Source: a virus. Taken from it: a stretch of 43,611 bases of DNA. The DNA lies in the IMG/VR virus record IMGVR_UViG_3300021062_000028, positions 1 through 43,611 of that record; one strand, given 5' to 3'. Positions 16,073 to 24,842 of this stretch are shown in pieces. The first letter of the stretch is position 1; the number at the start of each line of letters is the position of its first letter. A program made the translations under genes and the position numbers. The notes below the pieces were generated by a model that was not told where the DNA came from, did no database searches, and saw nothing but the letters and a program-made list of their open reading frames with translations.

Positions 16073-18048
16073 TGGCCGACCCGATCATCGTCGAGTCCAC
16101 GGACGGCCAGCGGTTCGAGTTCCCGGCCGGGACTGACCGGCTGACGATGAAGCGCGCGATTGACGAGCACTATCGCTCGACCGCCGTAGGGCAGGGCGGC
16201 GCGCCGGTGCTGCCGCGCGACTCGACCAAGACGCCGGACAAGTGGTCGCCACAGGCGGTGATGCAGGACCGCTTTGGACCGAGCCCCATTCCGGGCGCTG
16301 ATCGGCTGCGCACTCAAGGCGTCAAGGGCGTGGCCGATGCAATCGACTTCGCCGATATGGTCAACCCGATCGCAGTCCCAGTCAAAGCGATCGGCCGTCT
16401 CATTGCGCCCGAGTTCGTCAACTCGCTGTCTGGCGGCCAGATCATTCGCCGGTCGGTGTTCGACAAGGCGCGCGTGGTGCCCGAAACGGACGCGACCAGT
16501 CCCGAGGGCAAGATCTTCGATGCTGCGGTGCGGGCGGCTGCCGGATCGGCCGTGTTTCCCGGCAGCTTCGTGCGCAATGCAGTGCCGGCCCTTGTCGGCG
16601 GCGGCATGTCAGAGGCAGCGGGGCAGGCGACTGCGGGAACGAACTGGGAAACCCCGGTGCGCGTCGCTGCGGGCCTGGTCGGCGGCGTCGGCGCTGCTGG
16701 CGTTCAGGCTGCCGGGGGCGCGGCAATCCAGGGCGCCAAGAATCTGCGCGGTGCGCCGGCTGCGGTTGATGACACCGCAGCTCGGATCGCCGGCCGCGCG
16801 CTGGAACGCGACAAGCTCACGCCGCAGCAGATGCTTGAGCGCATGAAGAACCTCGGCGATGACGCCATGCCCGTGGATGCCGGCGGAGAGAACCTCAAGG
16901 GCGCGCTGCGCGGCAGCATCGCGGCCCCCGGGCAGGCTCGCACGACTGTCGCCAACGTGTTCGCCGACAGGGCGGAGAAGGAAGGCGCGCGCGTCGGCGC
17001 CACCATCGACCGCAACGTGTCGCCCAAGGGGCTGACGCAGACGGTTGATGACATCAGCAGAGGACAAGCCAAGGCGTCAGGCGCCGCCTATGAGGCAGCC
17101 GGCATTCCGCGTGACCCGAAGGCCTTTGCGCAGGCGCCTCAGCTCCAGGGCGACGCGATCAAGGCGCTGATCACCGATAGTGCCGACGTGCAGGCCGCCA
17201 TCGCCGCTGCTCGCCGGTTGCCGGACTACAAGAACCTGCCCGACACGTCGATGGTCTTGCTTGACAAGGCCTACAAGCACATCGGCGGCATGGAGCGGGA
17301 GGCGGTTCGCGCCGGCAACGGCGCACGGGCATACGATCTCGGCAACCTCCGCAAATCGCTTGCCGAGGCGATCGACGCTGAAAACCCGAAGTACGGCGAC
17401 GCGCTCAGGGCCTTCTCGGAGCCCGCCGCGCTCAAGGATGCAGCCGAGCTGGGCGCCAAGCTGTTCGGCAGCAACGCGCGGCCCGACGCGGTGCGCGCCC
17501 AGTTCGCCGCCCTGCCGGACGACGCCAAGGATGCGTTCCTTGTCGGCGTCGCCGAACATCTGCGCAAGACAGCCGGCACTCGTGACGCCTCGGGGGTTGC
17601 CGGCCGCGTAGTGCCCGGTCCCGATGCGCGCGAGCGGCTTGCGGCGGTCCTCGGCAAGGAGCAAGCCGACGCGCTGTTCGCCGATCTCGCCCGCGAAAAG
17701 ACGTTCACGCGCACCGCGCGCGACGTGGGCATCGGCAGCCGCACGACGCCCATGGGGCTTGAGGCGCAGGACAATGCGGCGCAGGCCGCTGGCGCCATCG
17801 CGGACGTGGCGCGCGGACGCTTCGTCAACGCCCTGTCCCGCGCGACCGGCCGGCTCACCGAGGGCCGCACCGAGCGCGTCAACGCCCGAGTCGCCGAAAT
17901 CCTTACTTCCATGAAACCGGAGGAGCAGACGGCGTTCATCAATGCGCTGGAACAGACGATGGCGCGCCAGCGCCTACGGGCGCCGAGCAATGCGTTCCGG
18001 GCCGGTGCCGGTGCGCCGCTTCCCGATTCCTCGCGCGAACGAAAGTAG
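16072..18048 (+). CDS. DNA-ejection-type virion protein 3
   Basis: 658 residues from ATG 16072. The N-terminus (IIVESTDGQRFEFPAGTDRL) resembles short beta motifs at the start of many phage internal proteins. Residues about 80-230 contain hydrophobic/glycine-rich helices (AVPALVGGGMSEAAGQAT, AGLVGGVGAAGVQAAGGAAI) that could insert in membranes; the rest is long, charged helix. Corresponds in position and size to P22 gp16, which helps DNA cross the envelope. No lytic transglycosylase motif seen. Confidence 0.72.
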   Translation: MADPIIVESTDGQRFEFPAGTDRLTMKRAIDEHYRSTAVGQGGAPVLPRDSTKTPDKWSPQAVMQDRFGPSPIPGADRLRTQGVKGVADAIDFADMVNPIAVPVKAIGRLIAPEFVNSLSGGQIIRRSVFDKARVVPETDATSPEGKIFDAAVRAAAGSAVFPGSFVRNAVPALVGGGMSEAAGQATAGTNWETPVRVAAGLVGGVGAAGVQAAGGAAIQGAKNLRGAPAAVDDTAARIAGRALERDKLTPQQMLERMKNLGDDAMPVDAGGENLKGALRGSIAAPGQARTTVANVFADRAEKEGARVGATIDRNVSPKGLTQTVDDISRGQAKASGAAYEAAGIPRDPKAFAQAPQLQGDAIKALITDSADVQAAIAAARRLPDYKNLPDTSMVLLDKAYKHIGGMEREAVRAGNGARAYDLGNLRKSLAEAIDAENPKYGDALRAFSEPAALKDAAELGAKLFGSNARPDAVRAQFAALPDDAKDAFLVGVAEHLRKTAGTRDASGVAGRVVPGPDARERLAAVLGKEQADALFADLAREKTFTRTARDVGIGSRTTPMGLEAQDNAAQAAGAIADVARGRFVNALSRATGRLTEGRTERVNARVAEILTSMKPEEQTAFINALEQTMARQRLRAPSNAFRAGAGAPLPDSSRERK

Positions 18049-18213
18049 GTGCGAGATGCCGACGCTCCCCAGCCACGCCAGCGCGACGCCAAAGCCGAAG
18101 TACACCAGCCAGACGGGCTGCCCCTCCATGTGCTTGGGCACCGGGTGCGGCATGAACGAGACCGGGATGAAGCACCCGATGCAGAACAGCAGGACTTGCC
18201 AGACGTACATCAT
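17974..18213 (-). CDS. Possible antisense two-helix membrane protein
   Basis: 79 residues on the minus strand from ATG 18213, in the only sizeable gap between late plus-strand genes, overlapping the end of the previous gene by 75 nt. Two clear hydrophobic segments (residues 4-22 and 34-56) are joined by a polar turn (PHPVPKHMEG) and followed by a basic tail, a credible hairpin membrane protein. There is no strong ribosome site. A plus-strand frame fills the same gap (18056-18247), so strand is not certain; third-position G+C is high in both. Confidence 0.5.
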   Translation of the reverse strand: MMYVWQVLLFCIGCFIPVSFMPHPVPKHMEGQPVWLVYFGFGVALAWLGSVGISHLLSFARGIGKRRTGTGPERIARRP

Positions 18214-18243
18214 GGCCGACCAGCCTAGCAGGAGCGCCGCCCG

Positions 18244-19185
18244 ATGACCATGGTCCTTCCGCTCGGCTGGCAGGTGCTCGACGCCAACGGCAACCCGTAC
18301 AGCGGCGCCAAGGCGTACACCTACACCACCGGCACCAGCACGCCGCAGACGACGTACAGCAACGCCGCGCTCAGCACGCCGCATGCCAATCCGGTGGTCG
18401 CCGACGCCGCCGGCCGCTTCCCGGCGGTCTACGGCCCGACCTCGGCTGACTACAAGGTCGTCCTGAAGACCTCCGCCGACGTGGAGATCGCCACCTACGA
18501 CCCGGTGCAGATGACGGGCGCGGTCGCCAATCTCTCGGTCGATACGGCGCAGATCGCCAACGACGCGGTCACGAACGCCAAGCTCGCCAACATGGCGGTC
18601 AACACGGTCAAGGGGCGCAAGACCTCCGGCACGGGCGACCCGGAGGATCTGACGGTTGCCGAGCTGGGGCAATACCTCGGGCTGTGGGTGCCGCTAACCA
18701 CCGGCGGGTCAGAGGCGGTGTCTGCCGCTGCAAGCTACATCAAGGACGGCATCCCGTCGTGGGTGAACTTCCTCCGGGTGGCGATGGACCTGTTCCCGGT
18801 GAGCGATGGCGTCGCGCTGAACATCCTGCTGCGCAAGGCGAGCGGGACCGACATCACCGGGTCGTATGCCTACCAGAGCCTGGTGGGCGCCGACACGTCG
18901 GCATCTGCCGCAACGGCGACGGGGCAGACCGCCATCTCAACATTCGGCTCTGTCCAGAACGACGCCAACACCGGCGGTGTGAAAGCGATCCTTGAAGTCG
19001 CGCATATCCAGAGCAGCCGATACAAGCGGGTCACGCTGCGCACCATCGGCAACGACGGAACGCTACTCTACGTGCTGAATCACTCCTATCAGGTCAACGA
19101 CACCGCAGCGATCACGGGCATCAAGATCAGTTTCGGAAGCGGCAACATCAGCGAAGGCCGCGTTCGCGTGGAGGGCTGCGTATGA
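18244..19185 (+). CDS. Tail fibre / receptor-binding protein
   Basis: 313 residues from ATG 18244. Residues 1-95 have the widespread phage fibre head-binding pattern: GWQVLDANGNPYSGAKAYTY, TTGTSTPQTTYSNAALSTPH, NPVVADAAGRFPAVYG. Residues 100-140 form a linker with DTAQIANDAVTNAKLANMAV, typical of trimeric fibre shafts. The C-terminal 160 residues form the beta module shared with the 12593 gene. The protein should attach to the tail through the N-terminus and contact the host with the C-terminus. Confidence 0.8.
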   Translation: MTMVLPLGWQVLDANGNPYSGAKAYTYTTGTSTPQTTYSNAALSTPHANPVVADAAGRFPAVYGPTSADYKVVLKTSADVEIATYDPVQMTGAVANLSVDTAQIANDAVTNAKLANMAVNTVKGRKTSGTGDPEDLTVAELGQYLGLWVPLTTGGSEAVSAAASYIKDGIPSWVNFLRVAMDLFPVSDGVALNILLRKASGTDITGSYAYQSLVGADTSASAATATGQTAISTFGSVQNDANTGGVKAILEVAHIQSSRYKRVTLRTIGNDGTLLYVLNHSYQVNDTAAITGIKISFGSGNISEGRVRVEGCV

Positions 19186-19511
19186 GGGTCTACAAGAACG
19201 GCCGGTACGTTGAGCTGTCGGCTGAAGAAGAGGCGGCGCACGTCGCGCTCCAAGAGCAGATCGCGGCCGAACAGGCGGCGCGGGTGCCGGCCGCCGTCAC
19301 GCCCCTGCAGATGCGCCGCGCGCTCAGGGCCGCCGATCTCATGGTTCAGGTCGAGGCGCTGGTCGAGCAGCTCGACGATGAGGCGCGCGAGGCGTGGGAG
19401 TACGCAGTCGTCATCCACCGCAATGACCCGCTGATCACCAGCGCGGCGGAGCAACTCGACCTCACCAGCGCGCAGGTCGATGACCTGTTCCGCGCCGCCG
19501 CGCAGATGTAG
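19182..19511 (+). CDS. Fibre-associated small protein (possible chaperone)
   Basis: 109 residues, coupled by ATGA to the fibre gene. Starts MRVYKNGRYVELSAEEEAA and continues as helices with LQMRRALRAADLM and AWEYAVVIHRNDPLITSAA, a pattern I associate with conserved proteins found directly after phage fibre genes. A fibre-assembly or capping role is plausible from position; not shown by motif. Confidence 0.65.
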   Translation: MRVYKNGRYVELSAEEEAAHVALQEQIAAEQAARVPAAVTPLQMRRALRAADLMVQVEALVEQLDDEAREAWEYAVVIHRNDPLITSAAEQLDLTSAQVDDLFRAAAQM

Positions 19512-19521
19512 GAGGCAAGCC

Positions 19522-20181
19522 ATGGAAATCGCTCGCTACGACGACACCCCGCCGACCCGCACGGACGGCAAGCTGACGCGGCCACAGGTCGATATCAAGG
19601 GCCGCACCATCGTCACGGGCGATGCAACGGCGACGGCCATCCCCGTCACCTCGACCCCCGCCACGGTCGGCGCCGGCACGGCCGCGGCTGCCGCCCGCGT
19701 GACGCTGGCGAGCAACGATCCGCTTGTCGAGAACGTCGCGAATGTCACTGACGAAGCCGCCGAAGCGTTAAAGTTTCTCGCGGTCGATGAAACCGGCGCG
19801 GCGATCGACACCTCGTCTCCGGCACAGGTGACGCCAGGCGCGCCGATCGACGCATGGTCCTATGCGGCGCCAACCGGCGGTATCGACAACACCAGTACCG
19901 CCGTGACGGTTAAGACGGCGGCAGGTTCTGGTGTGCGCAACTACGTCACCGGCTTGGACATCTCGCACGCCACGCTGGGCGCGGCCACGGAGTTCGCGAT
20001 CCGAGACGGCGCGGGGGGCACGGTCCTCTGGCGAACCCTGCTGCACACGACAGCGATGCCGATCGACACCATCAAGTTCGATCCGCCGCTCGTGGGCACG
20101 GCCAATACGCTGCTTGAGATCGTCACGCTGACGGCGGTGACGGGCGATGTGCTGGTCAACGTGCGGGGCTTCTCGCGGTGA
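19522..20181 (+). CDS. Beta-rich virion protein upstream of the spike
   Basis: 219 residues from ATG 19522 with an excellent AGGAGG site. N-terminal half is T/A/V-rich beta with VTSTPATVG and ARVTLASNDPLV; C-terminal half (about 120-219) forms a compact beta-sandwich-like pattern (GVRNYVTGLDISHATLGAAT, TLLHTTAMPIDTIKFDPPLV). Such proteins are frequent between fibre and spike genes. Likely an adaptor or minor tail protein. Confidence 0.65.
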   Translation: MEIARYDDTPPTRTDGKLTRPQVDIKGRTIVTGDATATAIPVTSTPATVGAGTAAAAARVTLASNDPLVENVANVTDEAAEALKFLAVDETGAAIDTSSPAQVTPGAPIDAWSYAAPTGGIDNTSTAVTVKTAAGSGVRNYVTGLDISHATLGAATEFAIRDGAGGTVLWRTLLHTTAMPIDTIKFDPPLVGTANTLLEIVTLTAVTGDVLVNVRGFSR

Positions 20182-22700
20182 ACTTCGCAACCCTCTCCCT
20201 GAAGCTACGGCGCCTTGGTCGGGGCTCGCTGGCGCAAAGCCTCATCGCGGACTTTGCCAACGGCATTTATCGCCTTGGCGCGACCACCGGCACGACGCCT
20301 GCCGTCATCAGCCTGACCGTCACGCGCGACGGCGCGCTCAGTTATTATAACGGTGTCGGCGTCCTGTCCTATTCGGGCAGTAACGAGGGGCCGGTCGACT
20401 ATGAGCCGGTGACGCTTGGCTGCAAGGGGCTCTTGCTGGCGCCAGAGGCAACCAACCTGTGGGCCGGCTCGGCCGACCTAAGCGTGATGACCTCGATCCG
20501 CTCATCGCAGTCGGCAAATGCCGGAGTAGCCCCTGACGGTACGACAACCGCCGACAGGCTTGCAGAGGATTCAACCGCCAACGACTCACACTTCGTGCGG
20601 CGCACGATCAGTTTCACGGCGGGGTCCGTCTATCAGTTCACGACGGTGCTCGACGCGGATGGCCGGAATTGGGCGCGGCTGGAGCTGCCCTCTGCGGCCT
20701 TTGGCGCATCGCGGAACGCCTTTTTCGATCTGGCTAACGGCGTCGTCGGCACGAAGACGGCATCCGTCACTGCAGGGATCATTGCGTTGCCGAGCGGTCG
20801 CTTCCGCTGCTGGATTCGAGCAACCGCCACGGCCACAGCCTCGGGTTTCGTCACCATCGCGCTGGGTGAAGCGGACAACGACATCAGCTACAGCGGCGAC
20901 GGCACGTCTGGCGTGCTCGTCTGGGGAACGGAACTCAAGATCGGCACGACGCTCGATCCGTACATTCCGACCGCTGGCGCCACCGCATCGCGCCCCGCCG
21001 CGACGATCGCGGTGCCCGGCAGCGGCTGGCTGGCGGCCAGCGCGGGGACGCTCGTGGTTGCCGGCCAGAGCGTCGGGCCTGGTGGCGATGGTGTTGCTCG
21101 TGTTCTGTTCGGTTTCAGCAACACTGCGTCGCCCAGCGCCGATGACTGTGTCTACGTCGAGCAGGATGCGACGATTCCGGGCAAGATTAACGCGGTGCTG
21201 GTCAGTGGTGGCGACATCGCGGCATCACTCTCGGTCAGCGGGTTGACGCTGACGGCGCCCTTCCGATGCGGCCTGACTTGGGGAGCGCACGGCTTCAACT
21301 TCGCCGTCAATGGTGTGACTGGAACGCCCGAGGTCGGAGTCCTCTCTTTGCCGTCCGGCGTTGACAGGTTGGTTATTGGTGGCGCGCCGGAGGCACCAAC
21401 CACGCGCAACTTCAATGGCTGGATCAACCGGATCGACGGCTACCGGCAGAACATGGCGCCCGCTGCGTTGCTGGAAGCGGCGTCGCCGCCGGAAGGCGCG
21501 CCCGAGTTGCCGGTGACCGGCAGCGTGGTAGAGGTCTTCTTCGCCTCCGGGCAGAGCAACGCCGTTCGTGGGCTCGTCCCGCCGCTGGCTGGGCCGAACT
21601 ACCCCTATGCTCGGCTCTACATGCCGGCGTCCGAATACGACGAAATCTGGACCGGACAGTTCAGCGACAGCAACATCCTGCCGTTCGACCCGAACAGCGT
21701 GACCGGGCTTGAGCAGCTTGTCGGCACGAGCTTCGGCACGACGCAGCTTGAGGGCTTCGTCACACGCTACGCGGCGGACAATCCTGACAATTACGTATGC
21801 GGTTTCGTGTCGGCCGAGGGCGGGGCCGACGTTGAGGCCCTCGCCGAAGGCGGCTCAACGGGCTGCTTTGAGAAGTCGATCGCCATGACGGATCGGCTGG
21901 TCGAAATCGCGGCAAACTACGGCTCGACGATCAAGGTATTGGGCCTCGACTGGAACCAAGGCGAGGCCAATTCGGCGACCGCGACGCTCGGCGATGATCT
22001 CGAAACCATGATCTACGAGCCCTACAACACGCAGATCAAGGCGATCACCGGCCAGGCGGAAGACATCATTCTGACGTGCGTGCAGCCCAGCAGCTTCGGC
22101 AACTCGTCGAGTGGCGTTCGGAGCCTTCTCGACAAGGCGCTGGAGGACGGCAACATCGTGCTCATCGGGCCGACCTACTGGCAGCCATGGAACCCTGCCG
22201 ACTGGGTGCATCACACCGACTACGGCGTGTACTACATGGGCGAGCTTGCCCGACTTGCCTACCAGCGCAAGCTCGACACTGGCTCATCCCTGCCGACCCA
22301 CGTCGTCAGCGCTACGATGAGCGATGGCGGCACGACGATCACGATGACGTGGAACCGCAATGTCGAGGTCGTCGAGGATGACGATGTGGTGGCGGTCGAT
22401 CCGCGCACCTTCGACGGCTTGCAGGCGCGCACCGGCTCGTCGGGGAGCGCTGACTACCGCACGATCCTGAGCCACACGATCGACGGTGATACATCAACCA
22501 TCGTCATCGACAGCCCGTTCTCGGGTGACGATCCGCAAATCCTGATTGGCATGGTGGGGCACGGCGGCGATCCGCGCGCCGAGGCGACGATCCCGCGCAC
22601 GACGATCCGCTCCGTCACGCCGCTGGGCTATTCGGCTCTGGACGGCAAGGCGCTGCACGAGTGGGCGTGCCATCAGCAGGTGTTTGTGGAAGTGACATGA
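20178..22700 (+). CDS. Large tail spike with C-terminal carbohydrate esterase (SASA/SGNH) domain
   Basis: 840 residues from GTG 20178 (overlaps the previous stop). Residues about 60-280 look like concanavalin-type beta-sandwich modules (FTAGSVYQFTTVLDADGRNW, SGRFRCWIRATATATASGF); 280-420 a second beta module (FNGWINRIDGYR). From about 450 a sialate-O-acetylesterase-like SGNH hydrolase: FFASGQSNAVRG with Ser460, LDWNQGEAN with Gln594-Gly595-Glu596, and ADWVHHTDYG with the D675-x-x-H678 motif. All key blocks are present, so an active enzyme is expected. It would remove acetyl groups from a surface polysaccharide during adsorption. The last 130 residues form another beta domain. Confidence 0.8.
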   Translation: MNFATLSLKLRRLGRGSLAQSLIADFANGIYRLGATTGTTPAVISLTVTRDGALSYYNGVGVLSYSGSNEGPVDYEPVTLGCKGLLLAPEATNLWAGSADLSVMTSIRSSQSANAGVAPDGTTTADRLAEDSTANDSHFVRRTISFTAGSVYQFTTVLDADGRNWARLELPSAAFGASRNAFFDLANGVVGTKTASVTAGIIALPSGRFRCWIRATATATASGFVTIALGEADNDISYSGDGTSGVLVWGTELKIGTTLDPYIPTAGATASRPAATIAVPGSGWLAASAGTLVVAGQSVGPGGDGVARVLFGFSNTASPSADDCVYVEQDATIPGKINAVLVSGGDIAASLSVSGLTLTAPFRCGLTWGAHGFNFAVNGVTGTPEVGVLSLPSGVDRLVIGGAPEAPTTRNFNGWINRIDGYRQNMAPAALLEAASPPEGAPELPVTGSVVEVFFASGQSNAVRGLVPPLAGPNYPYARLYMPASEYDEIWTGQFSDSNILPFDPNSVTGLEQLVGTSFGTTQLEGFVTRYAADNPDNYVCGFVSAEGGADVEALAEGGSTGCFEKSIAMTDRLVEIAANYGSTIKVLGLDWNQGEANSATATLGDDLETMIYEPYNTQIKAITGQAEDIILTCVQPSSFGNSSSGVRSLLDKALEDGNIVLIGPTYWQPWNPADWVHHTDYGVYYMGELARLAYQRKLDTGSSLPTHVVSATMSDGGTTITMTWNRNVEVVEDDDVVAVDPRTFDGLQARTGSSGSADYRTILSHTIDGDTSTIVIDSPFSGDDPQILIGMVGHGGDPRAEATIPRTTIRSVTPLGYSALDGKALHEWACHQQVFVEVT

Positions 22701-22825
22701 TCCGCCGCCTCATCCTCCGCTGGCTGTTCCCGCCGCGCCCGCTGCTGGTGTGGAGCCCGTACGCCGAGGCGTGGGTGACGGCCGATGAGCGGCGCGAGGA
22801 GATTGAGGAGATGCAGGGACCATGA
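22697..22825 (+). CDS. Short protein after the spike gene
   Basis: 42 residues from ATG 22697 (ATGA overlap with the spike stop). Basic hydrophobic N-terminus (IRRLILRWLFPPRPLLVW) and acidic C-terminus (DERREEIEEM). Could be a peripheral membrane peptide. A 15-codon frame follows at 22822 with TGATG-type overlaps but is too short to support. Confidence 0.45.
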   Translation: MIRRLILRWLFPPRPLLVWSPYAEAWVTADERREEIEEMQGP

Positions 22826-22868
22826 CCCCCGAGGAACGCGACCGCCTCGCGCAGATGGAGGCCGCCTG

Positions 22869-23060
22869 ATGGACCCGACGCCGATTGCCAACAACCTGTG
22901 GGTGCAGTACGGGGCGCTGGGCTTCCTGGTGCTGATCCTGACGCTCGCGGTGGCGGCCCTGTGGAAGCGCAACAACGCGCTGGCCGATAGCGTTACAACG
23001 GCGCTGGTCAACAACACGGCGGCGCTGACGGCGCTCCGGGAAGGCTTGCGCCATGACTGA
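22869..23060 (+). CDS. Holin-like or membrane lysis protein
   Basis: 63 residues from ATG 22869 with GGAGG upstream. One strong membrane helix (about residues 14-33, YGALGFLVLILTLAVAALW) follows a short N-terminus, then a polar helical tail. With the endolysin at 23746 and spanins at 24839 this is the best holin or holin-regulator candidate. One membrane segment would make it a class III-like holin; not proven. Confidence 0.6.
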   Translation: MDPTPIANNLWVQYGALGFLVLILTLAVAALWKRNNALADSVTTALVNNTAALTALREGLRHD

Positions 23061-23262
23061 ATCGCTGCTCACCCGCATCTGGCGGCAGCTCTGGAATCCG
23101 CCGCCGCCGAGGTGTGTCCAGATTGCGGCGGACGCTCAGGCGGACGCTACGTCGCGGCTGGTGAAGAAGATCGAGCGCGAGGCGAGGCGGGGGCGGTCAC
23201 TGTCCATCGGCATTGATCGCGACCTGTCAGGGCGCCACGGCAGCGGGCACGCCGCCGACTAG
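23053..23262 (+). CDS. Small basic protein in the lysis region
   Basis: 69 residues from ATG 23053, overlapping the previous gene by 8 nt. Contains RIWRQLWNPPPPRC near the start and a basic helical segment (SRLVKKIEREARRGRSL). No membrane helix. Role unknown; a partner of the holin-like protein is possible from coupling. Confidence 0.5.
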   Translation: MTESLLTRIWRQLWNPPPPRCVQIAADAQADATSRLVKKIEREARRGRSLSIGIDRDLSGRHGSGHAAD

Positions 23263-23367
23263 CCCCCGCGCGGGCTTGGGCATGCCGGTAATCGCCAGCG
23301 CGAGGGCCATGGCGAGCAGGGCGGCTATGAGCGATTCCGGTACTTGCACGGCGCCTGACCGTAGCAT
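23227..23367 (-). CDS. Possible small antisense membrane protein
   Basis: 46 residues on the minus strand from ATG 23367, with a GGGCGGGA site just upstream. One hydrophobic stretch (about residues 10-28, ESLIAALLAMALALAITGM) and a short basic/proline end. It occupies the gap between 23262 and 23444, where no plus-strand gene is seen. The alanine/leucine bias of GC-rich DNA makes chance hydrophobic frames common, so support is limited. Confidence 0.35.
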   Translation of the reverse strand: MLRSGAVQVPESLIAALLAMALALAITGMPKPARGLVGGVPAAVAP

Positions 23368-23443
23368 TTTCCCGCCCTGATTGCATGCGGCGTGTAACCG
23401 GCGTCTGGCGCTTTTGCCGGTGAGGTGCTACACTTTTCGAAGC

Positions 23444-23743
23444 ATGCCCGTCTGCGCCCTCCTGCTGCTCCTGATCCTGACGACGCCCGCCGTCGCGCAC
23501 GATCCCTATTCCGATTGGAAGCTGCCGAGCGGGGCAAGCTGCTGCTCGAATCAGGACTGCCGGCCGGTGCGCGCCTACCGCGACCCCGACGACGGATGGT
23601 GGCGCGCCCAGGTAAACGGCCAGTGGCGGCCGGTGCCGCCGAGCGTGATCCTCGACCGCGTGGCGCCTGACGGCGGCTCGCACATCTGCATCAACCCGAT
23701 GGGCATCATCCTGTGCTTCGTCGGCGGCGTACCAAAGAGCTGA
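23444..23743 (+). CDS. Secreted cysteine-containing protein
   Basis: 99 residues from ATG 23444. A signal peptide is clear (hydrophobic LLLLLILTTPAVA then AHDP; cleavage near residue 18). The mature part has SGASCCSNQDCRPVRAY and HICINPMGIILCF, with five or more cysteines that could form disulfides in the periplasm. I recognise this as a type frequent in Hyphomicrobiales genomes and phages; function unknown. A possible -10 box (TACACT, 23429-23434) lies 9 nt before the ATG without a clear ribosome site. Confidence 0.7.
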   Translation: MPVCALLLLLILTTPAVAHDPYSDWKLPSGASCCSNQDCRPVRAYRDPDDGWWRAQVNGQWRPVPPSVILDRVAPDGGSHICINPMGIILCFVGGVPKS

Positions 23744-23745
23744 TC

Positions 23746-24609
23746 ATGGACCTCACCCCCGTCATCCTCGCCGCCTGCATGCCGCGCGCCTCGCGCGACG
23801 CCTGCCTTGCGTGGGCGCCGGGCCTCGACGCGGCGGCCAAGGAATTCGGGCTCACCGACCCTGACGAGCTGGCGGCGTGGCTGGCGTCGATCGCCAACGA
23901 AACCAGCCTCATGCGCTTGGAAGAGATCAGCTACTTCAGCACGCCCAACGAGCGCATCGCCTACATTTTCGGCGGCGCGGTGCCGGAGTCGGAAATCCAG
24001 CAATGGAAGGAGGAGGGCCGCGCCGGCTTCGACCGCAAGTTCTTCGGCCGCTACTACGGCGTCATTCTCGCCGACGCGCTGGGCAACGAGAAGCCGGAGG
24101 ACGGCTACACCTATCGCGGCCTCGGTCCCGGTCAGATCACCGGCCTGCGCAACGTGCGGTTCGTGAGCAAGGGGACCGGCGTCGATTTCGTGTCGCGGCC
24201 CGAGCGGCTGAAAGACCCGGTTGATGGCTCGCGCGCCTTCGCCTTCTTCTTCAAGGCCACAGGCACGGCAGCTAAGGCGGCGGACGGCTCGCAAGCGGGT
24301 TTCCTGCGCGCGATGAAGGCGATGAACAGCGGCTTGCGCGATGAGGTGTTTCTGACGCACCACCTGATGCGCTGGAAGGAGGTCCGCAAGGGGCTGGGCC
24401 TGACGGGCGCGGGAATCGGCCTCGACGCGGTGCAGCGCGCGCTCAACCAGCATCCTACGGGGCTGCCGCAGCTCGACCCTGACGGCCTCATGGGGCCGAA
24501 GACGCACGCGCGCCTGCGCGAGTTCCAGCAGAGCCACGGCCTGCCGCAGAGCGGGGAACCGGACGCCGACACGCTCGCGGCGCTGGGGCTGACGAAGGTG
24601 GCCGCGTGA
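23746..24609 (+). CDS. Endolysin: GH19-type domain plus peptidoglycan-binding domain
   Basis: 287 residues from ATG 23746. The N-terminal 200 residues follow the GH19/chitinase-like phage lysozyme layout: WLASIANETSLMRLEEISYF with probable catalytic Glu52 and a second acidic cluster near 60-61, then YRGLGPGQITGLRN (residues 125-138). Residues about 222-283 are a PG_binding_1 domain (AVQRALNQ, DPDGLMGPKTHARLREFQ). It would cut peptidoglycan once the holin opens the membrane. No signal peptide, so it depends on a holin. Confidence 0.85.
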   Translation: MDLTPVILAACMPRASRDACLAWAPGLDAAAKEFGLTDPDELAAWLASIANETSLMRLEEISYFSTPNERIAYIFGGAVPESEIQQWKEEGRAGFDRKFFGRYYGVILADALGNEKPEDGYTYRGLGPGQITGLRNVRFVSKGTGVDFVSRPERLKDPVDGSRAFAFFFKATGTAAKAADGSQAGFLRAMKAMNSGLRDEVFLTHHLMRWKEVRKGLGLTGAGIGLDAVQRALNQHPTGLPQLDPDGLMGPKTHARLREFQQSHGLPQSGEPDADTLAALGLTKVAA

Positions 24610-24842
24610 TGACTATCGACCCGTGGCCACACACTCACCCCGGCGCCATTGGGCCGTGCATCGTCCCCGACTGTCCGTGGTGCCTGCCTTCGGCGGCATG
24701 GCCGACGATGCCGGGCTACGAGCTTCGTTGGCCGTATCCGCTGCCACCGGCTGTCCCGCCGGGCGCCCCGCCGTGGGTCTACAACGGCTTCAAGACGAAG
24801 CCCCGCATCCGCGTGAAGGCCTGCCGCGAGGTAGTCGCATGA
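24609..24842 (+). CDS. Small proline-rich protein in the lysis operon
   Basis: 77 residues from ATG 24609 (TGATG overlap; GTG 24606 possible). Rich in P and W. CIVPDCPWC near residues 17-25 places three cysteines close together, suggesting metal binding or a disulfide. No family recognised. Overlaps the i-spanin start by 4 nt. Confidence 0.5.
   Translation: MTIDPWPHTHPGAIGPCIVPDCPWCLPSAAWPTMPGYELRWPYPLPPAVPPGAPPWVYNGFKTKPRIRVKACREVVA

Noticed and set aside
18056-18247. 63-residue plus-strand frame filling the gap before the fibre gene
   Set aside because: Fits the gap and overlaps the next ATG, but composition (M, T, C, P, S-rich) looks like the antisense of a membrane protein. Left as an alternative to the minus-strand gene.
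22822-22869. 15-codon frame with overlaps to both neighbours
   Set aside because: Too short to support; overlap signals alone are not enough.
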